A stretch of DNA of 64,000 nucleotides from Balanoglossus misakiensis. Its lineage: Eukaryota; Hemichordata. Each line of letters begins with the position of its first letter. Position 1 is the stretch's first letter. The notes below the pieces were generated by a model. The model searched no databases, was not told the origin of the DNA, and saw only the letters and a list, made by a program, of their open reading frames with translations. The stretch lies in contig CM082587.2 of assembly GCA_040954595.2 (NCBI GenBank), positions 5,890,001-5,954,000 on the forward strand. Reading direction: 5' to 3'. A program made the translations under genes and the position numbers. Positions 53,501-64,000 of the stretch are shown here, in pieces.

Positions 53501-56500
53501 TTTGATTTGCGGGAAAGTCGAAAATTTGTCATTTCTGGGTGATTTTCATGGGCTATAACCCATGGTTTTTGTGAAAAAATGACCATTTTTTGATTTGCGG
53601 GAAAGTCGAAAATTTGTCATTTCTGGGTGATTTTCATGGGCTATAACCCATGGTTTTTGTGAAAAAATGACCATTTTTTGATTTGCGGGAAAGTCCAAAA
53701 TATGTCATTTCTGGGTGATTTTCATGGGCTATAACCCATGGTTTTTGTGAAAAAATGACCATTTTTTGATTTGCGGGAAAGTCCAAAATATGTCATTTCT
53801 GGGTGATTTTCATGGGCTATAACCCATGGTTTTTGTGAAAAAATGACCATTTTTTGATTTGCGGGAAAGTCCAAAATTTGTCATTTCTGGGTGATTTTCA
53901 TGGGCTATAACCCATGGTTTTTGTGAAAAAATGACCATTTTTTGATTTGCGGGAAAGTCCAAAATATGTCATTTCTGGGTGATTTTCATGGGCTATAACC
54001 CATGGTTTTTGTGAAAAAATGACCATTTTTTGATTTGCGGGAAAGTCGAAAATTTGTCATTTCTGGGTGATTTTCATGGGCTATAACCCATGGTTTTTGT
54101 GAAAAAATGACCATTTTTTGATTTGCGGGAAAGTCCAAAATATGTCATTTCTGGGTGATTTTCATGGGCTATAACCCATGGTTTTTGTGAAAAAATGACC
54201 ATTTTTTGATTTGCGGGAAAGTCCAAAATTTGTCATTTCTGGGTGATTTTCATGGGCTATAACCCATGGTTTTTGTGAAAAAATGACCATTTTTTGATTT
54301 GCGGGAAAGTCCAAAATATGTCATTTCTGGGTGATTTTCATGGGCTATAACCCATGGTTTTTGTGAAAAAATGACCATTTTTTGATTTGCGGGAAAGTCG
54401 AAAATTTGTCATTTCTGGGTGATTTTCATGGGCTATAACCCATGGTTTTTGTGAAAAAATGACCATTTTTTGATTTGCGGGAAAGTCGAAAATTTGTCAT
54501 TTCTGGGTGATTTTCATGGGCTATAACCCATGGTTTTTGTGAAAAAATGACCATTTTTTGATTTGCGGGAAAGTCGAAAATTTGTCATTTCTGGGTGATT
54601 TTCATGGGCTATAACCCATGGTTTTTGTGAAAAAATGACCATTTTTTGATTTGCGGGAAAGTCGAAAATTTGTCATTTCTGGGTGATTTTCATGGGCTAT
54701 AACCCATGGTTTTTGTGAAAAAATGACCATTTTTTGATTTGCGGGAAAGTCGAAAATTTGTCATTTCTGGGTGATTTTCATGGGCTATAACCCATGGTTT
54801 TTGTGAAAAAATGACCATTTTTTGATTTGCGGGAAAGTCGAAAATTTGTCATTTCTGGGTGATTTTCATGGGCTATAACCCATGGTTTTTGTGAAAAAAT
54901 GACCATTTTTTGATTTGCGGGAAAGTCGAAAATTTGTCATTTCTGGGTGATTTTCATGGGCTATAACCCATGGTTTTTGTGACAAAATGACCATTTTTTG
55001 ATTTGCGGGAAAGTCGAAAATTTGTCATTTCTGGGTGATTTTCATGGGCTATAACCCATGGTTTTTGTGACAAAATGACCATTTTTTGATTTGCGGGAAA
55101 GTCGAAAATTTGTCATTTCTGGGTGATTTTCATGGGCTATAACCCATGGTTTTTGTGAAAAAATGACCATTTTTTGATTTGCGGGAAAGTCGAAAATTTG
55201 TCATTTCTGGGTGATTTTCATGGGCTATAACCCATGGTTTTTGTGAAAAAATGACCATTTTTTGATTTGCGGGAAAGTCGAAAATTTGTCATTTCTGGGT
55301 GATTTTCATGGGCTATATAACCCATGGTTTTTGTGAAAAAATGACCATTTTTTGATTTGCGGGAAAGTCGAAAATTTGTCATTTCTGGGTGATTTTCATG
55401 GGCTATAACCCATGGTTTTTGTGAAAAAATGACCATTTTTTGATTTGCGGGAAAGTCGAAAATTTGTCATTTCTGGGTGATTTTCATGGGCTATAACCCA
55501 TGGTTTTTGTGAAAAAATGACCATTTTTTGATTTGCGGGAAAGTCGAAAATTTGTCATTTCTGGGTGATTTTCATGGGCTATAACCCATGGTTTTTGTGA
55601 AAAAATGACCATTTTTTGATTTGCGGGAAAGTCGAAAATTTGTCATTTCTGGGTGATTTTCATGGGCTATAACCCATGGTTTTTGTGAAAAAATGACCAT
55701 TTTTTGATTTGCGGGAAAGTCGAAAATTTGTCATTTCTGGGTGATTTTCATGGGCTATAACCCATGGTTTTTGTGAAAAAATGACCATTTTTTGATTTGC
55801 GGGAAAGTCCAAAATATGTCATTTCTGGGTGATTTTCATGGGCTATAACCCATGGTTTTTGTGAAAAAATGACCATTTTTTGATTTGCGGGAAAGTCCAA
55901 AATTTGTCATTTCTGGGTGATTTTCATGGGCTATAACCCATGGTTTTTGTGAAAAAATGACCATTTTTTGATTTGCGGGAAAGTCCAAAATATGTCATTT
56001 CTGGGTGATTTTCATGGGCTATAACCCATGGTTTTTGTGAAAAAATGACCATTTTTTGATTTGCGGGAAAGTCGAAAATTTGTCATTTCTGGGTGATTTT
56101 CATGGGCTATAACCCATGGTTTTTGTGAAAAAATGACCATTTTTTGATTTGCGGGAAAGTCCAAAATTTGTCATTTCTGGGTGATTTTCATGGGCTATAA
56201 CCCATGGTTTTTGTGAAAAAATGACCATTTTTTGATTTGCGGGAAAGTCGAAAATTTGTCATTTCTGGGTGATTTTCATGGGCTATAACCCATGGTTTTT
56301 GTGAAAAAATGACCATTTTTTGATTTGCGGGAAAGTCGAAAATTTGTCATTTCTGGGTGATTTTCATGGGCTATAACCCATGGTTTTTGTGAAAAAATGA
56401 CCATTTTTTGATTTGCGGGAAAGTCGAAAATTTGTCATTTCTGGGTGATTTTCATGGGCTATAACCCATGGTTTTTGTGAAAAAATGACCATTTTTTGAT

Positions 56501-57382
56501 TTGCGGGAAAGTCGAAAATTTGTCATTTCTGGGTGATTTTCATGGGCTATAACCCATGGTTTTTGTGAAAAAATGACCATTTTTTGATTTGCGGGAAAGT
56601 CGAAAATTTGTCATTTCTGGGTGATTTTCATGGGCTATAACCCATGGTTTTTGTGAAAAAATGACCATTTTTTGATTTGCGGGAAAGTCGAAAATTTGTC
56701 ATTTCTGGGTGATTTTCATGGGCTATAACCCATGGTTTTTGTGAAAAAATGACCATTTTTTGATTTGCGGGAAAGTCGAAAATTTGTCATTTCTGGGTGA
56801 TTTTCATGGGCTATAACCCATGGTTTTTGTGAAAAAATGACCATTTTTTGATTTGCGGGAAAGTCGAAAATTTGTCATTTCTGGGTGATTTTCATGGGCT
56901 ATAACCCATGGTTTTTGTGAAAAAATGACCATTTTTTGATTTGCGGGAAAGTCGAAAATTTGTCATTTCTGGGTGATTTTCATGGGCTATAACCCATGGT
57001 TTTTGTGAAAAAATGACCATTTTTTGATTTGCGGGAAAGTCGAAAATTTGTCATCTCTGGGTGATTTTCATGGGCTATAACCCATGGTTTTTGTGAAAAA
57101 ATGACCATTTTTTGATTTGCGGGAAAGTCGAAAATTTGTCATCTCTGGGTGATTTTCATGGGCTATAACCCATGGTTTTTGTGAAAAAATGACCATTTTT
57201 TGATTTGCGGGAAAGTCGAAAATTTGTCATCTCTGGGTGATTTTCATGGGCTATAACCCATGGTTTTTGTGAAAAAATGACCATTTTTTGATTTGCGGGA
57301 AAGTCGAAAATTTGTCATCTCTGGGTGATTTTCATGGGCTATAACCCATGGTTTTTGTGAAAAAATGACCATTTTTTGATTT
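50577..57382 (-). repeat. 88-bp satellite, reverse arm (about 76 monomers)
   Basis: The same 88-bp monomer in the opposite orientation, interrupted by a run of Ns. From 51705 on, spacing is almost perfectly 88 bp with few indels (a 2-bp insertion near 55313 is an exception). Variants are grouped: GTCC for GTCG with ATATG for ATTTG in a repeating four-unit order; GACAAAATG in two adjacent units (54979, 55067); and CATCTCTGGG in the last four units. It ends abruptly at 57382 with GATTT. Confidence 0.98.
51605..51704. other. Assembly gap, 100 N
   Basis: Exactly 100 Ns, the usual placeholder for a gap of unknown size, inside the reverse satellite arm. The real array length is therefore unknown. 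Confidence 0.99.
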
Positions 57383-60300
57383 AATGTCATAGATTTAAAA
57401 CTATTAATATTGTTGATAATAGTTTATAAGTAGCCTATTTGCATAATATACTGCACTGCAATGGCGAATCGTGGTCATTATCGCCCCATGTCAAATTCAC
57501 CCAGTTGTAGTATGGACGTACGGGAGAGGGGAGGGAGAGACAGGCAGACACAGACAGCCAGAACGTCCTATGATTGTATTTCCAAATGTGTGGCCTCTGT
57601 TAATAGTATTAGAGAAGTTGTACATACAACTGGGCGCATTTGACGCATTCCAGTTGAGTATTTATGTAAGAAGATCACTTTCCATTTAAATAATATCCAT
57701 ATCTACAAATGTATTGGTAATTAAAATTAGTTTATTTAGAGTTTAAAATGTACATTGACTGGTTTTCAAGGAGTCTTGATCATTACTTACACACATTAAC
57801 TCTCACTCTCTCTCACACTCTCTCTCTCTCTCTCTGTAAAATATAATGTAATTAGGTCTGAACAGTTACTTTTTTCGGAAGGAATATTTTGAAAATTGCA
57901 GTTATTTGAGCGGGAACGACGTCGCCGACCCCTGCCAATCATTCGGCCAAATGGCGCCCTCAAGAATAACCCACTGAGTAATTACGCCGTGTTCATCCTC
58001 CATGTCTCTATAGACATCAGGGAATGGTGAGAAATTACATTCAGCGCGAGGGATCACAGCAGGACCGCTGAAAAAAAATTAACACCGTGATTAAATATTC
58101 ATATAGCCTGTACGCGCGACACATTAAAGTCATCACGCAGGCATCACACAGGTGGCGGTGGACGACAGCTACACGTCGCTATGGCAATCCCAAAAGCGTG
58201 TCGGATTAACATGATTATGAGTAATTGGTCGGTTCAAGCCGTCTAATGAGATCACAACATTAGTAAAATGAAACCATGTTACATAAAGACATAATAGAGT
58301 TGCTCTTATGGCGTAAGCACGTCCAAGTCTGGCTAGCTACAATATATTGATACTATTGCATGATCAGGCCACAGTATCTGACGAGTGCACGGGTTCTGCT
58401 TGCACGAAACTAACCAGTAACACACCGCCTATGTCAAAACTGCTTTAGTTCCCATTTACATGTAACCAGATCTTTTCAATATCAATAATAGCCAAAAAGA
58501 TGTCAAATTCTATGTTTTAATAAGCTCATACACACACATTATATCTATTTAATGGAATCCTGTAATTTGCTGTGCATTATATTAAACTAGGAAGAATGCC
58601 GGGCTAATTACCAGGAGAAAAAATGCACTGCATAGATATGGAAGTAATGCGAGAAATACAATATACAGTTCAATACAAGATTTAAAACAGTCACGAAAAT
58701 AATGCAAAAATACCAGCTTGGTGTATTGGTAAATGTAAGCTTATGCAACTACAAAATAAAAAAACACAATCATCGGATCATCTGACAGGTAAGTCTTCAA
58801 TTTCCCCTCCAAAACCTACATCGTAATGGTGCCAGGAAGGGTTTCACCGAGAGAGGTGTGCAAAACCTTCGCGATCCGTGGGTCCATTCAAAACCCCCAA
58901 GGGTTTGTGTTTGGTAGTTGTATATTATTAAGTCGTTATAAAAGTGTGTAGTTTTCACGTTACAGTATTCCACATGGGCATTCCCTCCCCAAGACAGACG
59001 ACGTAATTGTCTACGCCGCGCCTGACCGTAGTTTTTCATATTTTCATTTCCGGACAAAACGATTGAACGGCTCATCATTAAAGGCCCATGAGCTGCAACT
59101 GGATAAAAAAAATAGAACTTTTAATAATCTCGGATATGCTTTTACTTATGTCTATAAGAGGTTATATATCAAGATCAACACTTATAAATGGCCAAAAAAT
59201 TAAAGTAAAATATCAGTACATGTACAGTCGAAAATTCCCTGAGTTCTAGTGGATGAGATTATGCTTTGTTTTATGAAGTTTCATAGTCAGAAATGCAACG
59301 TTTTCATTGTGTATATTGGGGTAGCCATTCGATATTGTTCAAGTGCATTTAGATGTACTTCGACTGTACACCAGACATACATGTAGTCTGGGTGGGTGAT
59401 TATAACATAGAACAGATACTATTTTATAGATGAGCCCCGGGAGATGAGCCCATCTTAATTCAAGCAGGCCAAAACCGCCGGAAACCCGTTTGGCACACTT
59501 AGATTTTCTATAGTTTGGCCGAATGCCTTGTCTGACAATTCAGTGAGGATGCATCACCTGTACAATTCACAAATCCGAAGTTTCAAGGTCAAATTTTCTC
59601 TTTGTGGAGAAACATGCATTTCTTGCTAAGTACTTTGTACAGCATTTCATGAACTGTAAAGAAGTGGCCACTCTGAAAGAATACTTTACCCCCTTACGCT
59701 GGTGGCGATTACGTAACTCCTTGAGCCCTTCCGTCCTATTGGCAGGCTGAAATACCCAATTTGCATAATTTCAAACCAGACACAATATCCAGCGCCTTCG
59801 AGACAACAAAACATCCTGAACTTGAAGGTCGTTCTGTCTGGGTCGGTCTACTTTTATCGCAGGTATGCAAGCTTTTCCTGCCACTGCCACCAAAAATAAA
59901 TATGGGGGGAATTGTACATTTCTTCCCAGGGCTAAATGAGTTTCGATGTGGGAAAACATGCATCAGAATTTGCGGTGAAAAAAAAACATGGATGAGATTG
60001 CAACACACCGGCGGCCATCGTCACCTTTTCGCGCTGTCCATTCCCACATCGTCTCAGCCAGACTGGTTGTCAAAGTTCGCAGACGATAATTCCTTGGTGA
60101 TTGGGCAGTGGAGATTTCATGACTGAGGCTTGAGGACCAAGAGCAAACATGGCTCTTCTGGTACCTGGGAAATGCCGTCTCAAAAAGTCTAGACACTATT
60201 TATTTTCACCCATTGTTCGGTGACCTCAGGTTGTTTAAACAACGGGAAATTTCCATCAGACTCGTGCGCAGCGATAGTCCAGAAGCCCGCCGCCCGCCCG

Positions 60301-62157
60301 ATCGCAGCCATCACTCTGGCGTCACGTGCACACCTGGATTCCGAGAGAGTCCCGTGCCACCTGGGACTAGTATATCCGTCCCAGGTGCGACCAGCTCAAG
60401 TTGGCCATTACTGTAAACGGCTACTCAAAAACGCAATGTTCGCTATAGACGTATTAACGTTTAACCTAAGGATTTTTATTTAAGACTACAGCTTCAACAT
60501 TTGTACATACAATGCCATGTTGTATATTGATAGATGAAACAATGCCCTGATAAAAAAAGCGCAAAAGTGTTAATCTGTTAGCAGAATCACTAAAATTCAG
60601 CTAGTGAACTGCCAAGCCTTGTCTTTTCGTTCCTGGCACAGTTTTTGACTCCGTCAACCAAAGAACAATTTCCTTTCAGTGACGACAACTGTGGAAGTCG
60701 TCAAGCGATATCCGATCACACCTCCGAGGGCGTGATCGATATATTTTAAACGGTGCATGAATGGGAAAGGTCTCGGCTTGGCTAGGTCAATCGATCGTGA
60801 ATGGTCGCGATATAGCGACATCATTTGGGACAATGTCCGAGAGAGCTAATTGATTGACCGTACGGCCGGCTGCACAAGACATATCACTACGATCGATATT
60901 TTTTCGAGACCGCAGGGAGAGGGCGAGAGAGGGGGGAGAGAGAAAGGGAGAGAGAGGGGGGGGGGAGGGAGGGAGAGTCATGTAAAATTTGTATTTTGAA
61001 TCTTGATAAAATGTGAATAAGCGGAACACAAGCAACCATGTGACTATCATTATGCCCAGCGAGTGATTAATATTAATAAAGTAATATAATTAATGAGATA
61101 ATTATGCTTGGCGCACATCACTGGTTTACTACGTGGGCGTGCTCACCCCGAAAAAAAACAACAAATCTGTCCAACTATAGTTTATATTGTTCCGCTAATC
61201 CTTTTCATCAATAATTTGGTCAATATAGCTGTGGTCAGTTGGCCTTGCACGGGGTGACGGCATTTTCCGCTCCGGGCCGATCTTTGCTCCCTTCACCGAC
61301 TTTCCCTTTGATACAGTCCAACAGAAGATAGTGTGATGACCCCTTGGCGGTCTGTGGCATGCTGTCCGACAGGTGAAATTGTCGCTACGCTGTCACCGTA
61401 GAAAAAAAAAGTTGGACGGTTTCGCAGCTCTAACGTTTCCAGTTCTCGCTAAACCTCGCGCCCTCACCTTGAGTCCCAATGTACGCCGAAATCAAGTTTT
61501 TTTTAGCTTACAAAGCGACCGAAATGCACACTCCTCTAATCGTTACATCCAAACTGTGAAATTCACCGTTTGGCTTTCAGTCCGTTCGTCACCCTCGTCC
61601 ATCCATCCCAAAATCCAACCAACCAAACAATCGATCCCCACTCGTGAAACACCGAGCACCCCGGTCTCTCTGATTTCTAGGCGATGTTCTTCGGGTAGGG
61701 AATCCCTTTTCCTGGAATCATTTTAAGGGTCTGGACTAACTACAGGCCGACCACACATACCGTTGGGATCGGGCGACGTATCTCTACCAAGTTCACGCTC
61801 CACCCCAGTATTCTTCACTTCCCCTCTAAGCTCTCGTACGTACTAGGTAAATGGAATTAAATATTTTTATTTTTATTTTCCACAAGTCGAATATAAGGGC
61901 GTGAATTAAAGCAGTTGGCAGCAGGCAGAAACATCTGACTACATTCAAGTTGTCGTTTCCTACCGACTACTTTTTCTCAGCACTCCCGCCCAATCGTTTC
62001 TTAAAAGCTATTTTATTATACCACAACTGTATAGCCCCCCCCTCTCGATTCCACAACTGTTAAATTTTGCCGGTTGGTTTTGACTCCAGCTAAAATTAGG
62101 CGCGTAAAATTCGTCATTTTTTTTCTCTCGTGCAAATGCAGTTGTGATCCCATTCCA
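57383..62157. other. Intergenic, right flank of satellite
   Basis: No supported gene. It holds a (TC)n tract near 57806-57834, a 10-bp stem hairpin (60358-60387, CACCTGGGAC and its complement), a purine-rich tract with G10 (60956-60965), TACATGTA at 58457, 59217 and 59378, and RBPJ-type octamers at 59947-59954 (plus) and 60041-60048 (minus). Confidence 0.5.
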
Positions 62158-62165
62158 TGTAAATG
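62158..62165. repeat. Target-site duplication, left copy
   Basis: TGTAAATG directly abuts the left end of the element at 62166. Its direct copy abuts the right end (62553-62560). With the preceding A it may be a 9-bp duplication, ATGTAAATG. Confidence 0.85.
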
Positions 62166-62552
62166 TAGTCTAGAATCTATCCGTTCGTAGTCGCATTCAC
62201 CCTACTACCGTCTAGGACCGCAGAACCAAAATCTAGTAAGGCCATAAAAATGGTAATTTGAATGTGAATAGTCTCCAACTGAGCAATCTGACGTCAAGCG
62301 TCACCACGTGATCATGATTATGTATCATTCGGGGCGGAGCTACATTGTAAACATAATTAACATTCAACGTCATCATCTCACGGCCAATCAGTAGTCGGTC
62401 AACGTAAGTGATTGACTTCTCTGACGTCAGACTGCTCAGTTGGAGACTATTCACATTCAAATTACCATTTTTATGGCCTTACTAGATTTTGGTTCTGCGG
62501 TCCTAGACGGTAGTAGGGTGAATGCGACTACGAACGGATAGATTCTAGACTA
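62166..62552. mobile_element. 387-bp non-autonomous DNA transposon (MITE)
   Basis: Terminal inverted repeats of 131 bp (62166-62296 and 62422-62552) differ at one position (A at 62286). They start TAGTCTAGAATC and flank about 125 bp of unique sequence. An 8-bp direct repeat (TGTAAATG, or 9 bp with A) flanks the element. Long terminal repeats with a 9-bp duplication suggest a Mutator-like origin; an 8-bp duplication would suggest hAT, but the ends do not match the usual hAT start. No coding capacity. Near-identical arms imply recent activity. Both arms end internally with TGACGTCA; the core has CACGTG, GGGGCGGAGC and CCAAT. Confidence 0.92.
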
Positions 62553-62560
62553 TGTAAATG
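62553..62560. repeat. Target-site duplication, right copy
   Basis: TGTAAATG directly after the right terminal inverted repeat, identical to the left copy. Confidence 0.85.
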
Positions 62561-62890
62561 CTGATTGTGGTTTGCAGTATCGATCGGGAGCGTGCCTGGC
62601 TTCCTCATTAATTCACAAAGCCAGACACACTTGTAGTGGTGACACGACCGTCTGCCTCATCTCGCCCATTTTCGATTACTGGTGTTACGTAACCTGTCTG
62701 ACTGGCTGGCTGGCTGGCTGTCTGTCTGGCTTTTTTTGAAGAATGAACTTCGGATTTATGCAACGTGTGCTTGCTTTATGCAAAATAAAACTCGCGAATC
62801 CGGTCGAATAAAAAGCAAACCTTATAAAACCTTACAAAATTAGTACGGACTAAATAAAAATATAGCCAAAATAACAAGGAAGGAAAAAAA

Positions 62891-63060
62891 TCCATCCATC
62901 CATCCATCCATCCATCCATCCATACATACATACATACATACATACATACATACATACATACATACATACATACATACATACATACATACATACATACATA
63001 CATACATACATACATACATACATACATACATACATACATACATACATACATACATACATA
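62891..63060 (+). repeat. (TCCA)n-(CATA)n compound microsatellite
   Basis: About eight TCCA units pass directly into 35 CATA units (62921-63060) without interruption. The Met-Tyr-Val-Cys open frames on the minus strand are artefacts. Confidence 0.97.
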
Positions 63061-64000
63061 GAAAAAAATCTTATAGAGCTATTTGATTGAGAATGATATT
63101 ATGAAGGGAATATGTTTTTGATAAAACTGCTGTATTCCGTTGTTGGATGCTGGTTTATGGCTACTTCTGTGGAGAACTGCTCGAGTGGTTGCGTCACACC
63201 AAGTATAAAATCTCCCAGTTCAAATTTCCCTTGGACCCTCGTGTCTAGGAAGATGACAGCGTCAATGATGGAAATAGATTTTCTTTCTCCGTGATATTTC
63301 GTATGTTGATAGGGGTCACTCGGCGAGCTGCAGCCACGAACGTGCTCGTTCAGACCTACTGCTCATGCGCCGAGAGTGGTGATTTCGCGCGTTTTGCATC
63401 TCCGGCTATGAGACTATCGGGTTGAGTTTTACTAGTAAAAACTCGTGGAAATCCATCGCTGACCTAGGCCAAATTTGTCGAACAAATTGAAGTTTCAACA
63501 TTCCCTACTTATTGTTCGAGCCCCCACCCCTCCCAGGGAGACGGAAAGGCCCAGGTTTATTAAATATACTTTCCCCCAAGGTCGCGATGCCAAAAGCTGA
63601 CCAGAAATTTCAAACCACACTGCGAAGGTGTGTCCACCGCATAGCGGAAGTGGATACAGACCCGTTAACTCACGCCGTTTTGCCTGCGAATATAGATTAA
63701 TATTCCTCAATTCGATAAATGGTTTGTCATTGACATATTTTATCCCCCATTTGACAAGACAATATTTCAGAGTCGGGGACGACAGCCATGAACCTTGGAG
63801 TCGGCTCTGAGCCAAGTCAGAACATCAATGAGGGGATCAGGCAAAATATACAAACACCGTCTTGATTATTTGAAGATATATTGAAGGCCTTGTCGGCATT
63901 GTTTTAAAAAAATTCCAAAGTATGCGAAGTACAAAAAAATGGAATTATCGAGGTCTATCAAATCTGTGGACAAATGTTAAGTAGTGGATATAAATAGAAG
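63061..64000. other. Intergenic, no gene seen
   Basis: Short open frames only, none with a recognisable motif. The window ends within this stretch. Confidence 0.5.

Noticed and set aside
40948-55436. Many repeated open frames of 68-130 codons with the same peptide
   Set aside because: All are frames through the 88-bp satellite; the monomer shifts frame at each copy and ends in a stop, so they track the repeat and not a gene.
40411-57382. CRISPR-like direct repeats
   Set aside because: There are no unique spacers; the whole unit repeats, in two orientations, in an animal genome.
40411-57382. CENP-B-box-like word in the monomer (TTCGACTTTCCCGCA)
   Set aside because: Only about six of the nine essential CENP-B positions match, and the CGGG end is missing, so centromere identity is not supported.
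58222-58250. tRNA T-loop-like word GGTTCAAGCC
   Set aside because: The flanking bases do not form the T stem and no acceptor, D or anticodon arms can be placed around it.
62776-63059. Met-Tyr-Val-Cys repeat proteins on the minus strand
   Set aside because: Translation of the (CATA)n microsatellite in all frames.

Overview
This is a piece of an animal (metazoan) nuclear genome. It is gene-poor, rich in dispersed and tandem repeats, and contains one gene I can support: a single-exon NRARP orthologue (Notch-regulated ankyrin repeat protein) at 30833-31153 on the + strand. There are no operons, no bacterial gene density, no tRNA or rRNA gene that I can recognise, and no long reading frame of a transposase or reverse transcriptase. 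NRARP together with the repeat content suggests an invertebrate such as a cephalochordate, another deuterostome or a lophotrochozoan. I cannot fix the species from sequence alone.

Layout. 1-30 kb is intergenic DNA with a perfect 26-bp-stem hairpin (2290-2349), a 40-bp minisatellite (7222-7458), a dispersed repeat family (copies at 10106, 26387 and, inverted, 38527), a 572-bp fold-back element with nested palindromes (15726-16297), and microsatellites. 30.3-31.2 kb is the NRARP locus. Perfect CSL/RBPJ (Su(H)) consensus octamers lie about 530 and 225 bp upstream of its ATG and just after its stop, which fits a Notch target that feeds back on Notch. 31.2-40.4 kb is intergenic, with a 53-bp tandem repeat carrying octamer-like motifs, a 46-bp tandem duplication and a 129-bp (TC)n tract.

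40.4-57.4 kb is the most striking part: about 17 kb of an 88-bp satellite in two opposed arms, about 10.1 kb in one orientation and about 6.8 kb in the other. The switch of strand falls exactly on the centre of a palindrome that is part of the monomer. A 100-N assembly gap (51605-51704) lies 1 kb beyond the switch and separates an indel-rich part of the array from a very regular part. The regular part shows a four-monomer higher-order pattern. 57.4-64 kb is intergenic DNA with a 387-bp non-autonomous DNA transposon (131-bp terminal inverted repeats, 8- or 9-bp target duplication) and a (TCCA)n/(CATA)n microsatellite.

With one gene there is no pathway within the window. The functional story is NRARP and its probable Notch-responsive control region; the structural story is the inverted satellite. 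Two short words look over-represented by eye in the non-satellite DNA: the palindrome TACATGTA (15 copies) and the RBPJ octamer YGTGGGAA (13 copies).
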